Source: Hermodice carunculata (lineage: Eukaryota > Annelida > Polychaeta > Eunicida > Amphinomidae). Taken from it: a stretch of DNA of 64,000 nt. The notes below the pieces were generated by a model that saw nothing but the letters and a program-made list of their open reading frames with translations, did not search any database and was not told where the DNA came from. Below are positions 37,516 through 50,340 of the stretch, in pieces; position 1 is the stretch's first letter, and each line of letters opens with the position of its first letter. The position numbers were made by a program, and so were the translations under genes. The DNA lies in NCBI GenBank assembly GCA_964020975.1, contig OZ026629.1:50507431-50571430 (forward strand), written 5' to 3'.

Positions 37516-38379
37516 TGAATGGAGGTGGTGTCACACGCAAAATGTTTACATTTCTTTCCTTTGGTTGAATCACGACTAGCTGACTCACAAGTGTTTTTTA
37601 TGTGTGGATTTGACAAACATTTTTCTTGTGCATTGCTGCAAACACAATGTCAACACCTTCAGCCTCTCAGATTTATTATCATCAGCACAGACTGACAGTC
37701 ATTGTTGAGTGGCTGTGGTAGAGGAAAAAGAAGGTCAGAAGTGAACAGTGGTAACTTAGGGCACTTGTTGATTGAAATCAAACAGAATTACAGGCTACAA
37801 ATGTCCTTGGAAGAAATGACAATCATCATTTTACACAAAAAACAAAAAATCTTAAGTATTAGAAATGACTAAAACAGGGCAAGAGGCCTCTGGGGCTAAA
37901 CAATATAATGTGTGACAAGTTGAGTTGCATCCTTCAATTCATTCATGATCAGGAACTGTTGGGAGCACTGTGAGTAGCCAATATATATACCATGGGGTAA
38001 CAGATCTATTGCTACGTGTGCATGTGTATTGTGATAGCATAGCTGTGTATTCTTAGTGGATGAAAGGGTTGGTTTCCATGGTGGGATTTGATTAAACAAA
38101 TTTTTGAATCTGCTGGGTTTTCATGGGTTGAAAACCTGACTTGACCCCACTGGGGTCAGTGGGTTCAAACTTTGATTTTGACTTGACTGGTCACTGTATA
38201 ATGATATTACAGTTAATGCCATGAATAGGGGCTTGGGAATGTGTGAAGACACATTTCCAGGAGTGGATTTCAGCGTTTCCATATGATTGCCACTGATATG
38301 GCAATTTGAGTGGACTAAAATATAATGGGGAAGGGGAGCTCTGACAACAAAATTTTAGCATAAGACTGAGCGAGCGATT

Positions 38380-40240
38380 GACCTCATTTCTCCATGATAT
38401 TGAGACCGAAAGGTTCAATAGAGTGTAGTTGATGCATCCAATGTTCTTCCTGGTCTAGTCTCAGTTGTCTGGAGTATTCTAGGCATGGAGGAGTTGGGAT
38501 GTACTCTAATTTTTGGACTCTAGAGATTCAGATCCCTATGGTCGCTAGGGGCAAAATGTCAAAAGGTTGTGAACTGTCACCATGCATTACTGATATACAT
38601 GTAATGGTAATGTTCTCGCAATCTGTCCCCTAGGGGGCGTGAGGTATGGCCCACATATTGTTTCTTACATGTGTTGCATGTTAGAAGGTTAACTAGGTTG
38701 GACCTTTGGTAGCATCCTCCTTTTGACTGTATAAGTTCCTCTTATTTGTGAACTGACCACTTGGCCAGAATCATTCAGGTTTTCAAAGTATTTGCAGTTC
38801 TTGCGGCTACAAATGTTTTTTGTGCTTTGTCCCAGAGATGGCTTGATTCTTCGGACTTGTGGCTGTATACTTGATTCTAGAATGAACCAGTAAATATTGT
38901 AGGTTTTTGGTTGTTTTGAAACCTACCACTACCTCCTTGTTCACTGTGGCTCCTGCGTGGCGTGAGGCTTCCAGAATTTTCCAGTTGTCCTGGATGATTC
39001 TTTTGATTGGAGGATTGCATGGCTGGGTTGAAACTAGTGATTGTGAAATTTTTTTCTTGATCATCAGTTTTGTCTGTTGATTTGGGTGCCAATATGGTGT
39101 CTCTGTTCACTGAATCCATGCAGTTTGTTTTTGGCTTCAGTGAGGAGTTCAGAGGGATATTCTCTTCTCTTGTAATAATTCAGCATTTTTCTGGCATTTT
39201 CCTTATAATCTGAGGTCTTATGACAAATGCGTTTCATGCGAAGGAGTTAGCTGCATATAGTCGGTCCGCCTGTTTTGGTATGTGTGGGATGGGAGGACCC
39301 ATAGTGGAAAAAACTTGCGTGTATCTGTAGGTTTTATATACAGGGTGGTGTATGCATTATGATCTGAGGCAATTTTGACTAGGTTGTCTAGAAAACCGAT
39401 CTTAGTTGCAGAAATGTTGGATGTGAATTTGATGGTTGGATGACAGTTATTTAAGTGAGAGATGAACGCTTGCAGTTCTTTCTCTCCAAATGTCCATATG
39501 CAAAAGATGTCATCACTAAATCTGGAACCAAACATGTGGTTTCAGTGGAAATTTAAGCAGTTGGTTTTCTTCCAGATCTGCCATAAATAAATTAGCAAAA
39601 GAGGGGGCTATCCTGGTCCCCATTGCTGTGCTACTTGTCTGGTCATGTATTGGTCACCATAAAACTCAAAATGGTTGCATGTCAGGACCAATCTGAGTAG
39701 GTTGCCCAATTCTGAGTTCCTGGGTTTGTCTGTCAGGTCTCTGTGATGGATGATCGAGACACGTGGCTGCACTTCCAAGGCCTTCCTTTGTGGGAATATT
39801 TATGTACAAAGATTGTACATGTAAAGTAACCAGAAGAGTATTAAGATCTGGTAATGGGTCTGGTGCTTCAATTTCATTTATGAAGTTGGTAGTGTCTTTG
39901 ATGTAGCTAGGAAAATTTTTCACTAGCAGTTTTAGAAAGAAGTCTACACAGGCAGATATTATCTCCATGGGGCATTCATTTGTGCTGAGTATTGCATGGG
40001 CACCCTGGTCACAGGCAAGAAGACTCCATTGTGAATTTTTGGATGGAGGTAGAAACTGACTATCCTCAGCTCCTTTATGCACAGATAATTGTGCGATTTG
40101 GAAGATACGCATGCTGTTGTTATCCAGTATTTCTCTGAGGGTATTGTGTATATGTTCATTGAATCTGGATGTTGAATTGTTATCCACTTTCCTGCAGTGA
40201 TCTACATTCAATAGTTGTCTAGAGGCTTCTGCTGTGTAAT
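38380..40240 (-). mobile_element. Penelope-like element (PLE), broken, RT plus GIY-YIG region
   Basis: Read right to left: an N-terminal part with YTAEASRQLL and LREILDNNS; RT text with VTLHVQSLY; SFANLFMADLEEN; DDIFCIWTFGEKEL with HPTIKF; then LYIKPTDT; a cysteine segment; and CKKQYVGHTSRPLGDRL, the GIY-YIG endonuclease region (about 38600-38680). It ends near HSIEPFGLN. The order RT then GIY-YIG is diagnostic for endonuclease-bearing PLEs. It is broken in several places and looks 5'-truncated. Old copy. Confidence 0.85.
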
Positions 40241-40878
40241 CCTATGTGTTTTGGATTACTGTATTAGAAATATATACTGTAAATGTGACAGAAAAATGCT
40301 TGCATGGTGGTCCTGTGGGAACATTAAAGTAATGATTACAGTGATGCTGAGTCCTTGGTTCAAATAACAATATTTACATATTGTGAATATCATGTATATA
40401 TTTATTCACTGTGGGTACTCATGTGAGTGAAATGGTCACTTGTCAAAGATACTCAAGTCTACCACTGTATACATGTATCTTTGACTCAGCATGGCCAGTG
40501 CATCAGCAACACCTGCCCATGTCTCCCATCGATCTTTGACAAATTGTTGACACAACCATTGTGTGCAACATGAGAAAAGCTGGGTGCTTACTGTAGTGGT
40601 TATATGTGTAATGGCCTCTTTTCCCGCCAACAGCAAGCTAATGAAATCCATTTCAAAGCCTCCCACAACATGCCAGGGTATGCATGACTTATCACAGTTG
40701 TGTCAGTGTCTGCACCTGTTGTATGGTGTACACATGTATCATGCTAACCTGACTGTAAGGTCCAAATTCAATATCCGGGTCTTGATACAGGGTCACAGTT
40801 CACCCACTATGTCCTCTATAGCTGGTTCTTTTGGTGGGGGAACCTATGAAAAGTAGTACTTGACAACCAAGGTTTTTT

Positions 40879-41847
40879 ACCGTCGGCACATAAAGTGCCG
40901 GAGGGTATTGTGGTCCCCTGCATCGTCAGTCTGTCTTGTCAATGTTACCATGATATCTCAAAAAATATTCACCATAGGGGCACCAAATATCTCTTGTGGA
41001 AGGACCTTATGATGGACCAGGTTCCTATTGAAAACCAGCTGCCTCTGATTATTTGTTAACTTTTTATAAAGAAAACTTTTCATGTATTTATTTGATGGCC
41101 ATGTGAGTGGCGTCAACACTGATGACATTACCATGATGTTTAAAAAAATATTGACTGCAACTTTACCACATCTTTATCAGAGATGTATTTTATGATGGAC
41201 CAGGTTCCTATTTGAAACCAGCTTTTTCTGGTTATTTTTCACCTTTTTTATGAAACTTAAATGTGTTTATTTGAAAGCCAACTGAGTGGCGTCAACCCTG
41301 AGGACATTACAGCAATATCTCCAAAAAAGATTGACCACAGCTTTACCAAATTTTTATCAGGGATGTATCTCATGATGGACCAGAGTCCTATTTAAAGCCA
41401 ACTTCCTCTGATTATTTTCAAACTTTTTATGAAACTTTTAATGTATTTATTTGAAGGCCGTCTGAGTGGCGTTAACCCTGATGACGTTACTGTGGTATCT
41501 CAAAAAATATTGACCACAGATTTACCAAATTTTTGTAAGAGATGCATCTTATGATGGACCAGGTTCCTTTTTAAAAGCAGCTTCCTCTTTGTATTTATAA
41601 ACTTTTTATGAAACTTTCAATTATTTATCTTCAAGGCCATGTGAGTGGTGCACAAGGGGATGAAGTTACCACAATATTTCAACAAGGATCCATTTACGCA
41701 GCTTCACCAATTTTTTTTGGGAGATGCACATTATAGTGGACCACACTCCAATTGAAAACCAGCTCCTTCTTATTATTTTTTTAAAACTTTTTATGAAATT
41801 TTGAAGTACATGTATTCATTTGAGGGCCATCTGAGTGACACACAGTA
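40879..41847 (+). mobile_element. Family T element with about 180-bp tandem core
   Basis: The head ACCGTCGGCACATAAAGTGC then CGGAGGGT is a hairpin. GTTAC/ATTAC phrases before AATATTGACC-type text recur at 40945, 41128, 41307, 41487 and 41666 (spacing 179-183). GATGGACCAGGTTCC and GAGTGGCGT occur in most monomers. No right end found; repeat R2 follows. Confidence 0.65.
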
Positions 41848-41854
41848 CAGTGCT

Positions 41855-42037
41855 CTCTGTCACCGGAACTTGCCCCAAGAACACATCCAAAAATGCTCTT
41901 TCGTGATCATGTCATAGACAACAATATGAAAATTATATGGAAAGTATTCTACTGCGAAGTGTAAAAAAAAATGCAGAATTGAGGGCAAAAAAAGATTGTG
42001 GACACCGAGGGTAATCCATTCTCTGAATGCTATTATC
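41855..42037 (+). repeat. Interspersed repeat R2, copy 2
   Basis: Matches 27238-27455 in order: AACTTGCCCCAAGAACAC, AATTATATGGAAAGT, GAATTGAGGG, ATCCATTCTCT. No inverted ends seen. Confidence 0.65.
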
Positions 42038-42050
42038 ATGAGCATAGTGT

Positions 42051-42170
42051 GGAGGTAGGTAGGTAGGTAGGTAGGAAGGTAGGTAGGTCAGCAGGTGATG
42101 ATGATGATGATGATGATAGTAATAAATGAATAAATAGATAGATGGATGGATGGATAGATAGATAAACGAG
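42051..42170. repeat. Compound microsatellite (GGTA)n-(GAT)n-(GATA/GATG)n
   Basis: Three adjacent simple repeats with few interruptions. Confidence 0.9.
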
Positions 42171-43850
42171 AAAAAAGGAAGGAAAGAAAAAGAAAAAGAT
42201 GACTACAGTTATAATTTGACCTCACTGAAAGATATTAAAAGACTACAAGCGAAAGAAAAAGAAAGCAGAGGTCTTCTTTGTTTATGTGACTAAAATTGGA
42301 ACCTGGATGGATGTCATCCCTGAGACACCAGGGCCTTACTATACAGTCTTGTGAACACCTTGACATTTTCAAAATTGCAATACGTGTTTCTTATAAAGGA
42401 AAGCTAGCACTTTATTTTGAATCAGTTTGACGACCATGCTTATTTGTGTGTCACAGTTTGCATACTAATGCAGATGGCCTCAAAGTTGTGAAAGTGCCAA
42501 ATGAAGTTCATATTTAACTACAGTGCTTCTTTCAAACAAAAGTATCCTAATGGGATTCAAAGTTCTTCCCAAATCAAGTATTCAAAGAAAAGGGACAATT
42601 TTATTGGTTAAGGGAGGTATAGAAGGTTTGATTGTTTCACTTTCAAGAGGAATCTTAGTGTTAACAACTTATATAAAATTATGAAACATTTTCCCATATC
42701 AGGGCTACATGGCTTTTTAGTACTTGCCAAAGTTGTAAAGCTTGATGTACAAGTATTCTATTTAGGGTGTTTTTAGACAAAGACATTATAAAATTCAAAA
42801 CAAACGAAGCAGTTCAGGAAAGTTGTCCGTTAAATATGGGACACATACTAGATTTGATTCTCTGAATTAAAATAGTAGAGGAACCTCTCACCCATTTAAA
42901 CATTTCTGTGTAACACTAATGATTTCCTGGCATATTCTTTTGTAATGTCACAGATGTAGGAGTAGAACAGAAAAGCACTCTCAGTGCTTTTTAGTGGGAA
43001 TATATCATACCAAATGTAGTGTGATTATGAAAGTGATTTGTACATACATTGTTACAACTTTGTAGTGTGCTCCATGTGAACCCACTGGCCTTGGGAAAGT
43101 AAAGAAGAGGTAACAGCAACAAAGAGTAGACAGTAACAATGTGACAAGTGCTGCCCTCTGCAGGGGACAGTTGTAATAAATTCTTTGGTGTCCAGTGCGT
43201 GCCAGTTCTTCTAAAACAAATGCTTGACACAATATTAAACCTGCCAGTGTGAGAGACTGTTGCAGCTTTTGCTGAGCCCTGTTTGAGGAAGCATATTGTT
43301 AGAGAAGACGGGGAAACAGTGATAGTGGTTAGTATGTCCTTGCACTGTTCAGACCTGATTGTAGGTCCACAATTGGCAGCTTCAAGTTAACCAGACTCAT
43401 TGGCTGCAGTTCTGTTTTTAGACTCTGGTGCAGCCAGCCGTGCTTTTTCAAGTCCAATAAAGTAATTTTTGCACACAAGATTGTCATCAGTATGGTATTC
43501 TGTGAGTTTGTCTGGTATATTGCACTGTGCTGTACAAAAATTGAATTGGTGGTGCATTCCAGAAAACACTGGAATGGTCTGTTAAAGGTGGCAAGGCTAT
43601 CTTCCCACAAAAAGCCAATTTCTTTCTTAAACAAAAGACACAAAATAATAGAATGCTGTGAGTGAAGTCAGCACACTTGTCTTGTTTAGTTTACAACTAA
43701 AAGCAAACGCCATTAGGAACAAAAAAGAAAGGGGGGAGGAGGGATCTATATATTATGCACAACTTTTATTTAGTGACCATAAACGTCACACCTAGTTAAG
43801 TATATTATGAAGCTTGCTTATTCAATTTTGACTGTACACTGTATAATTTT
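42171..43850. other. No gene seen
   Basis: Longest repeat-poor stretch in the right half; the 104-codon minus frame at 43329-43643 shows no domain or splice-site support. Confidence 0.4.
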
Positions 43851-44001
43851 AGCCTCAGCTGACTTGTCAGTCAGCTGAGTTATAGGATGGTCAGTTATTT
43901 GTCGTCTGTGCATTCAGATCCACTTCAAACTTGGTAGCCATGTACCTTGGGTGGGTCTCTACCAAGTTTTTTAAATGATCATGCTCCAGTGATTTTTTTT
44001 C
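43851..44001 (+). mobile_element. Family S head fragment, interrupted by X
   Basis: CCTCAGCTGACTTGTCAGTC then AGCTGAG, then TTCAAACTTGGTAGCC and CCAGTGATTTTTTTT, stopping where the X head begins. Confidence 0.65.
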
Positions 44002-44540
44002 AGCTCTGCTGACCATAGGTCAAAGAGCTTATGTGATTACCCATGTCCGGCTGCGTGTCAGTCTGTCTGTTACTGTGTAAACAATTTGCTTGTCAACATG
44101 ATAGCATCAGCAATTTGAAAGTTAGCCTCTTGGACATATTCTATGAAATCTACGTTTCTTTTGTTATTGGTGGCACCACCTACAGGATTACTTAATACAC
44201 AGGCCAAAAAGTAAAAAAATTGAAAAAAAAAACGCTCTCCGGTCCTTGATTTGTGATGGATCTTTATGAAATGTGGTGGAAACGTTTGGGAGGCTAATAT
44301 GTGGAATCTTAATAATACTGGTGGTGCCACCTGCAGGTGAATGGAAAATATGAGCTGATGCGTGTTCTGACCTGTGAAATTTATCATCATGAGAAATAAT
44401 CAGGCTAACTTAATCAAATGTCACAGCATATGTGTATCATGTCTGAAAGTACGATATTGCATAATATGGGTGACCTTGACCTACTTTCCCCAGGTCATGG
44501 AGGGAATATATTGCAGGAGATAATATTCTTGTGATGATCA
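44002..44540 (+). mobile_element. Family X element inserted in S
   Basis: AGCTCTGCTGACC ... AAAGAGCTTATG head, GTCAGTCTGTCTG tract, GGTGGCACCACCTAC and GGTGGTGCCACCTGC monomers. The right end is not visible. Confidence 0.55.
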
Positions 44541-44755
44541 TTCTATCTTTACATGTGAACACATATGCATTTTACCATTACAGGAATGTTATACAGGAAA
44601 AAGTTTGTGATGCGAGGAGTCCTGGAGTCCTCAAAATATCAGGAAATGTGTTTTGAGACAAGTATACAATTAATTATCATGAGGAAGAATGAGACTATGA
44701 TGATTCTAGGTGGACATGCTTTATAATGTATACCATATGATTTTTACCCTGCAGC

Positions 44756-45537
44756 CTTATGAGGCCGACAGGTATTGTCATACCCTGCGCTGTCCGTCCG
44801 TCCCATGGTTTTACCACCATAACTTCAGAAAGTTTTGAGACAGGACTTTCAAATTGCACATGATATTACACTCCTATATGGCCTACTTTGTGTGCAAGCA
44901 TAGTTGACCTTGACCTAATTCTCAAGGTCACACAGTGGTCACATGTGCTAAGCAATGTTACCGCTGTAACTATTGAAAGCCTGCATGTAGCAATCTAAAT
45001 CTTACACACACGAAGCTTTATAGAGTGATCTCGAAGCCTATTGAAAAACATTTACTTTTTTAGGTCAAAGGTCAAGTGCACAATGTTGGTATTGGTATAA
45101 GTAAGGAAGTTTTAAGTCAGTTACATGAAATTTTATACACTCGTGTATCACAACCAAAGAATGTGTCATGAATCAAAAGTAGGTCACTAGGTTAAGTATC
45201 TGGGTCACAGTGACCTATTCATTGAAATTTTTTTACCACTATAGCTTCATAAGCTTTTGAGATAGGACTTTCAAATTGCATATGATAGTACACCACTATA
45301 AGGCTTGCTTTGTGTGCAAGCAAAATTGACCTTGACCTAATTCAACACCCAATCTGCCAAAAATATGCCACAGTTTAATATTCCTGAACTGGGTCTACTC
45401 CGGAAAATTTGTAAATATTTATCCCTAGTGAATATTCATGATCATACACTATACATGATACAATGGGACACTATTCCTATTCACTTACAGCAAAAGAGAT
45501 TGAAGGCGGCCGAAGGGTACTGCGTTCTTTGAACGGT
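44756..45537 (+). mobile_element. Family U element
   Basis: Head ACCCTGCAGCCTTATGAGGC then CGACAGGT, then GTCCGTCCGTCC. The core has two diverged monomers starting near 44804 and 45229 (TTTTACCAC.ATA.CTTCA, then GACCTTGACCTAATT). The right end has GGCCGAAGGGTAC (inverted head) and the hairpin CGTTC-TTT-GAACG. Part of the middle resembles a Q monomer. Confidence 0.55.
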
Positions 45538-45543
45538 ATTTTT

Positions 45544-46663
45544 AGCTCTGCTGACCAAAGGTTGCAGAGCTTATAGCATCATTCATGTCCGTCCTTCATT
45601 CTGTCTGTCCATCCATCTGTAAACTTTTGGTTTGTGAGCACGATAAGTTTGGTAGTTTTGATGTTAGCCAAATATAACTTTCAGGACTTGTAGGGTGTAT
45701 GAAAATCTAGGTACCTTTAAATATTGGTGGTGCCATGTAATATAGGAGTCAAAATGTGCAAATCTTGTGAACACTCTAGCATCTTTAATTCTTAATGGAA
45801 CTTCACAAAATTTGTGGGATTGTGTTGGAGGTCAAAGTCTAAGTTACTAGTCATGCTAGTGAAGCCACCGATAATTTGATGGAAATAATGAGCCAAAATG
45901 TGTTTTAAGATATCAAATTCCATATTTGGAAAAGTAATTTGATTAGACTTGCCAAATTTTTAGGATATATAGACCATGTCCAAAGGTAGAATGTTATGTG
46001 ATGTCAGTGACCTTGACATATTTTTGTGAGCTCACCATGCCTTTTGAAAAGGTGATTTTGTAATCGCAGGGTGTTGCTTGGACATCAATGGGAAAGTGAA
46101 TTGAGCCTCCAGATCAAAGTTGCATTTGATTACATAATACCTAAAATTGTACTTGGTGACCTACTTTTTAGGTCACTATGACCCAGTAATTATGGAGTAT
46201 GGCGCTTGTCCAAGTTTATTGTATTTAGTCAATAACTGGAAAAGTTATTACCCCATTTGAACAAACAGACTATATATGGAAAGCTGGATGTGGGACACAT
46301 ATTTTAAACATAACAATTTTTTAATCCGAGTTGAAGGTCAAGGTCAAATGGCCAGTTTAAATATACAGGTCATCTCATGAATACTCTGCACCCTGGATGT
46401 TCTGTTCCAAGGTCATCGAGGATATAAAATTAAGGACTCACTCATTGTTGTCTTGGCACATCTCACAATATCCATCACAGGAATTGTACAAATAAACTGA
46501 TTACATGTGGAGTAAAGTGCCATCTGGTGGACATTTTGTATACTAAATTTACATAAGCTTTATAATTATGCTCAGAAACCACTTGAGGAGTCGCAATTTT
46601 GAAATTAACGGGTGCAATATAGCCTCGGTGCCAGCAGAGTATTAGGCCCATGGACCCCTTGTT
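45544..46663 (+). mobile_element. Family X element, both ends present
   Basis: The head AGCTCTGCTGACC ... GCAGAGCTTAT lies in a T run at the end of U. The right end is CAGCAGAGTATTAGGCC, CATGGACCC, CTTGTT. CAGCAGAG is the inverted copy of CTCTGCTG in the head. Confidence 0.7.
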
Positions 46664-48515
46664 TTCACTAAATGGTGTTGCTGTCATTTTCTGATTTTCA
46701 AATTATCAATATCAAGACAAATCAGTGAGGGTATATTTTCATGTTAGCATTGTTACTGTACAATAGGGATAACGGCTAGAAAATATGAATATTATATCTT
46801 GGTTAATCAGCTGAGCACAGGGCTGTCACAGTTCTCTTGTCATAAGGTATGTGACATCTATGTGAGCAGAAGGAGATCCCATTATGCCTGTGGCCAGGTG
46901 CCTTGTGGGTATAAAAGTGTGTGACGACATCTCCACATTGTGGTTTGATTATAGCAAGGTAGAACAGTTCAATTTTAGCCTGTTATGTTCATGAATTAAA
47001 AAAAAAAAAAAAAAAAAAAGAAGAGTTTTGATATCACAGAGGTTTGGATCTTTGATAACATATTGTGAAACAGATATTTGCTAATTGAGGCAATGCAGCT
47101 GGACCTCATACTGCATGCTCACTGTGAAATGCAAATGTGTCTCCAATCACCCTGAAGGCATGTAACAGGTTCAGTCAGGTCACTGTTTCATGTGTATATT
47201 TCGGTCTGTTGGTTCTCTGTGTGTCAGGTCAAGTGGTTGTTATTGGGCAGACACCAGTATGCTGCATTCTGGACATTAAAGGTAAAATTACAGTTTTTAA
47301 GAAAGTATCTAGTGACTCCATTTATAATTTGAATCATGGTGGAACCTTGGTGGGTATGTTGTTAAGAAAGTCAACGCACAATCAGATGGAACACCATGAG
47401 GTAATGCAGCTCTAATGCCTACATACCATGATAAACAGCTGATTATTAAACTCTTGTATGCATAATGATGAACTGCATCCAGGTAATTTATTCTTTGAGA
47501 CCTAGATATTGGGCAGAAGTTACTTGTGAGTGCGACTATCAGCATTATGAATGAGAAAAGGAACCACTTAAAAAGTCCACTGCACAGTACAACTGTATTA
47601 ACAGTATTGCATGCATCAATGCTGTAAAACTCGGGGACAATTGACTTTTTCAATATTTCTAAAGAAAACAAGTTATTGATTTAAAGTGCATCTATTTCAA
47701 TACATGGGACACTGTTCAATGAAACTTATTTAAAAACCCCATGTTGTTTGTTTATAGTTGTGAATTAATTCTTCATGAATTTGTTAACTTTTGATAAAAG
47801 TGCAGATTTTACACATGCAAAAATTTACAGTACACATATTTCGAATAGATGCATAGATTCAACCCATTCAATCATGCTCCAGTCAATTTACTTAACATGC
47901 ATAAGTGTAAGGATTTTAAACAAATTTCAGGTGTATTATAGATCACTTTTAATTGCATTCCATATAACCTGATACTTTTTCAGAGCACAGGTCACTGAAA
48001 ATGATCATTTTAACATTAAGTTACACAGCTTGATCACCACAAATATATATACATGTATAATGATATGGAATGGTTGATTGAGTCATTTGTGTGGTGAAAC
48101 AGTGCCTTGATATTCCAAAAATACCATGAGAATATGGCTGTAAAATATACACCATGGGATTTGAAGTGTTACATTGGGTTGTGTCTTTACATCATGACTC
48201 ATCATTTGTACAGAAATACCATTTTGTCACATGTCCCTTTATCATTGTATCAATGAAGCCAGCTTTGTGCTTGCATAAAAATGGACACACAAACCTGGTC
48301 GGTAAGCACACACAAATGTGCCAGCTTGTGGACATTGAACAGATGTGGAGGTGACCCAAGGGCCATATGTGAAACAGTAATTCTCCCCCAAAACATTTTG
48401 TGTATCAGCATGTTTGTTTATATGATTTGTGGGAGAAATGACACGAGGAAAATTGGGTTAACAAATTCAATCAAATATGTAATACTGATCTTGAATGTGT
48501 TTATGTGATTTTTAA
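46664..48515. other. No gene seen
   Basis: GGGTATAAAAGTG at 46918 looks like a TATA box, but no start codon or exon follows at a sensible distance. A 22-base A run lies near 46998. Confidence 0.4.
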
Positions 48516-48708
48516 CTCGCTGGCCTGTCAGTCGACCAGCTGAGCTTATAGGATGGGTTTGTGTCCATCATCTGTCTGTCATTTGTCTGTCTTTTCATCC
48601 ATTCATCCATCATTTTCTCACATTTACATTTTTGACTTCTCCGAAACTGGTTGGCAGGTCCACTTGAAATTTGGTGGAGATCTACCTTTGATGGATCTCT
48701 CCCAATTT
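48516..48708 (+). mobile_element. Diverged family S head
   Basis: ACTCGCTGGCCTGTCAGTCG then ACCAGCTGAGCTTATAGG, TCATCTGTCTGTC tract and TTTTGACTTCTCCGAAACTG, cut by the next S head. Confidence 0.55.
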
Positions 48709-50340
48709 TGAGCTCAGCTGACTTCTCAGTCAGCTGAGCTTAGAGGATTGTCCTTCGTCCATCCATCCACAATTCACATTTTCGACTTCTTCTCCAAAAC
48801 TGTCAGCCAGATTTACTTCAAACTTGGTTGGGATATACCTTGGGTGAGTTTCTACCAAGTTTGTTCAAATGGTCATGCTCCAGTAATTTTTTGATTTTTG
48901 ATTAATTTTTTGTTCTTTTTTGGGGTAAATCTTAAAAAATATTCTTCTCCGAAACTGCTTACCCAATTGCTTTGATATTACACAGGAAACTCATAGGGAC
49001 TCTTAGTTCCTAATTTGTTCACCAGATGATGCTGTAATGTTTGTCTAATTTTTAAAGATTTTTTGTATGTTTTTGCTATTTTTGACTTCTCCAGAACTGT
49101 CACCTAGATTAAGCTGAAACTTGATGGATATATTCTTCGTGAAAAGGTCAAACAAGGATGTTCACCAGGTGGCAATGCTGTGGATTTTTTATTATTAATG
49201 ATTTTTTTTCATTTCAGGTACTTGTCGGTAAATGTGCCTTTCCCATGGATTACTATGTAAGTCAAGGGGCATTCTGATGCTGATTCACATTTTGGACTTC
49301 TTCTCTGAAACCCATCAACCAGATTCACCTTAAACTTGGTAGCCATGTACCTTGGGTAGGTCTCTACCAAGTTTGTTCAGGTGGTCATGCTCCAGTGACT
49401 TTTGGGTTTTTTTATAATTGGTTCATTATTTCGCAAAGTCTTCAAAAAATCTCTGAAGAAACTGCAAAGCTGATAACATGTACTTCCAAATGCAAAGGGA
49501 CACTTCTGAGGACCGGTAGATGTTAAATTGTTCGACAGGTGGCACTGTGATTATTTTTGCGCGTTTTAGAAATTTTTGTGCATTTGCACTTTTCTTGAAC
49601 TTTTCTCCCAAACGGTAATTTGGATCCTCATCAGACTTATTGGGAATGTATGTTTACTTAATAAGAAACTGCAAAGCTGATAACATGTACTTCCAAATGC
49701 AAAGGGACACTTCTGAGGACCGGTAGATGTTAAATTGTTCGACAGGTGGCACTGTGATTATTTTTGCGCGTTTTAGAAATTTTTGTGCATTTGCACTTTT
49801 CTTGAACTTTTCTCCCAAACGGTAATTTGGATCCTCATCAGACTTATTGGGAATGTATGTTTACTTAATTTCCACCAGATTTGTACATTATATGGGGGTA
49901 CTGATGTCTTCTGATTTTTAAGAAATTACCAAGTCTAGAAAAATTGGTAAGGACATATGTTCATGTTTGCAACAGTGATGATGGCCTCAAAGAAAGGTGA
50001 CTTTGATATCAAGGTCACAGGACCACTTCAGTCTGTGCATGCAAAGTCAGGGAGACACAGGATTAATTGTCACAGTCTTCTCTTTTGTATTTCTTGTAAT
50101 TTTTTTTTTTTTTTTTGGGGGGGGGGGGGCAAAATCTTTGAAGAATCTTCTCTAAAACTGCTTGGCCAGTTGTTTTGAAATTGTGTAGAAGCACTAACCC
50201 AAACCGTGGGATGGATCCTCTTCAAACCTAGTAGAAATTGTACATGGACTTGATCTCCACCAAATTTGTTCTCCACGTGGTGGTGCTGTCATTTTCTGAT
50301 TTTTAATGAATTATCAAAATGAAGAAAAATAAATAAGGGT
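48709..50340 (+). mobile_element. Family S element, diverged, no 3' end
   Basis: AGCTCAGCTGACT-TCTC-AGTCAGCTGAGCT head, then repeated TTTGACTTCTCC, TTCAAACTTGGT and CACCAGGTGGCAATGCTG segments. It contains the exact duplication at 49456-49869 and a T/G homopolymer pair at 50100-50129. Confidence 0.6.
49456..49869 (+). repeat. Exact 207-bp tandem duplication
   Basis: Bases 49456-49662 and 49663-49869 appear identical throughout by eye, in a region where other copies differ widely. Confidence 0.9.

Noticed and set aside
47137-47415. 92-codon frame with a hydrophobic stretch, downstream of a TATA-like box at 46918
   Set aside because: It begins with GTG, not ATG, and has no in-frame ATG before the hydrophobic part. 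No good donor and no recognised domain.
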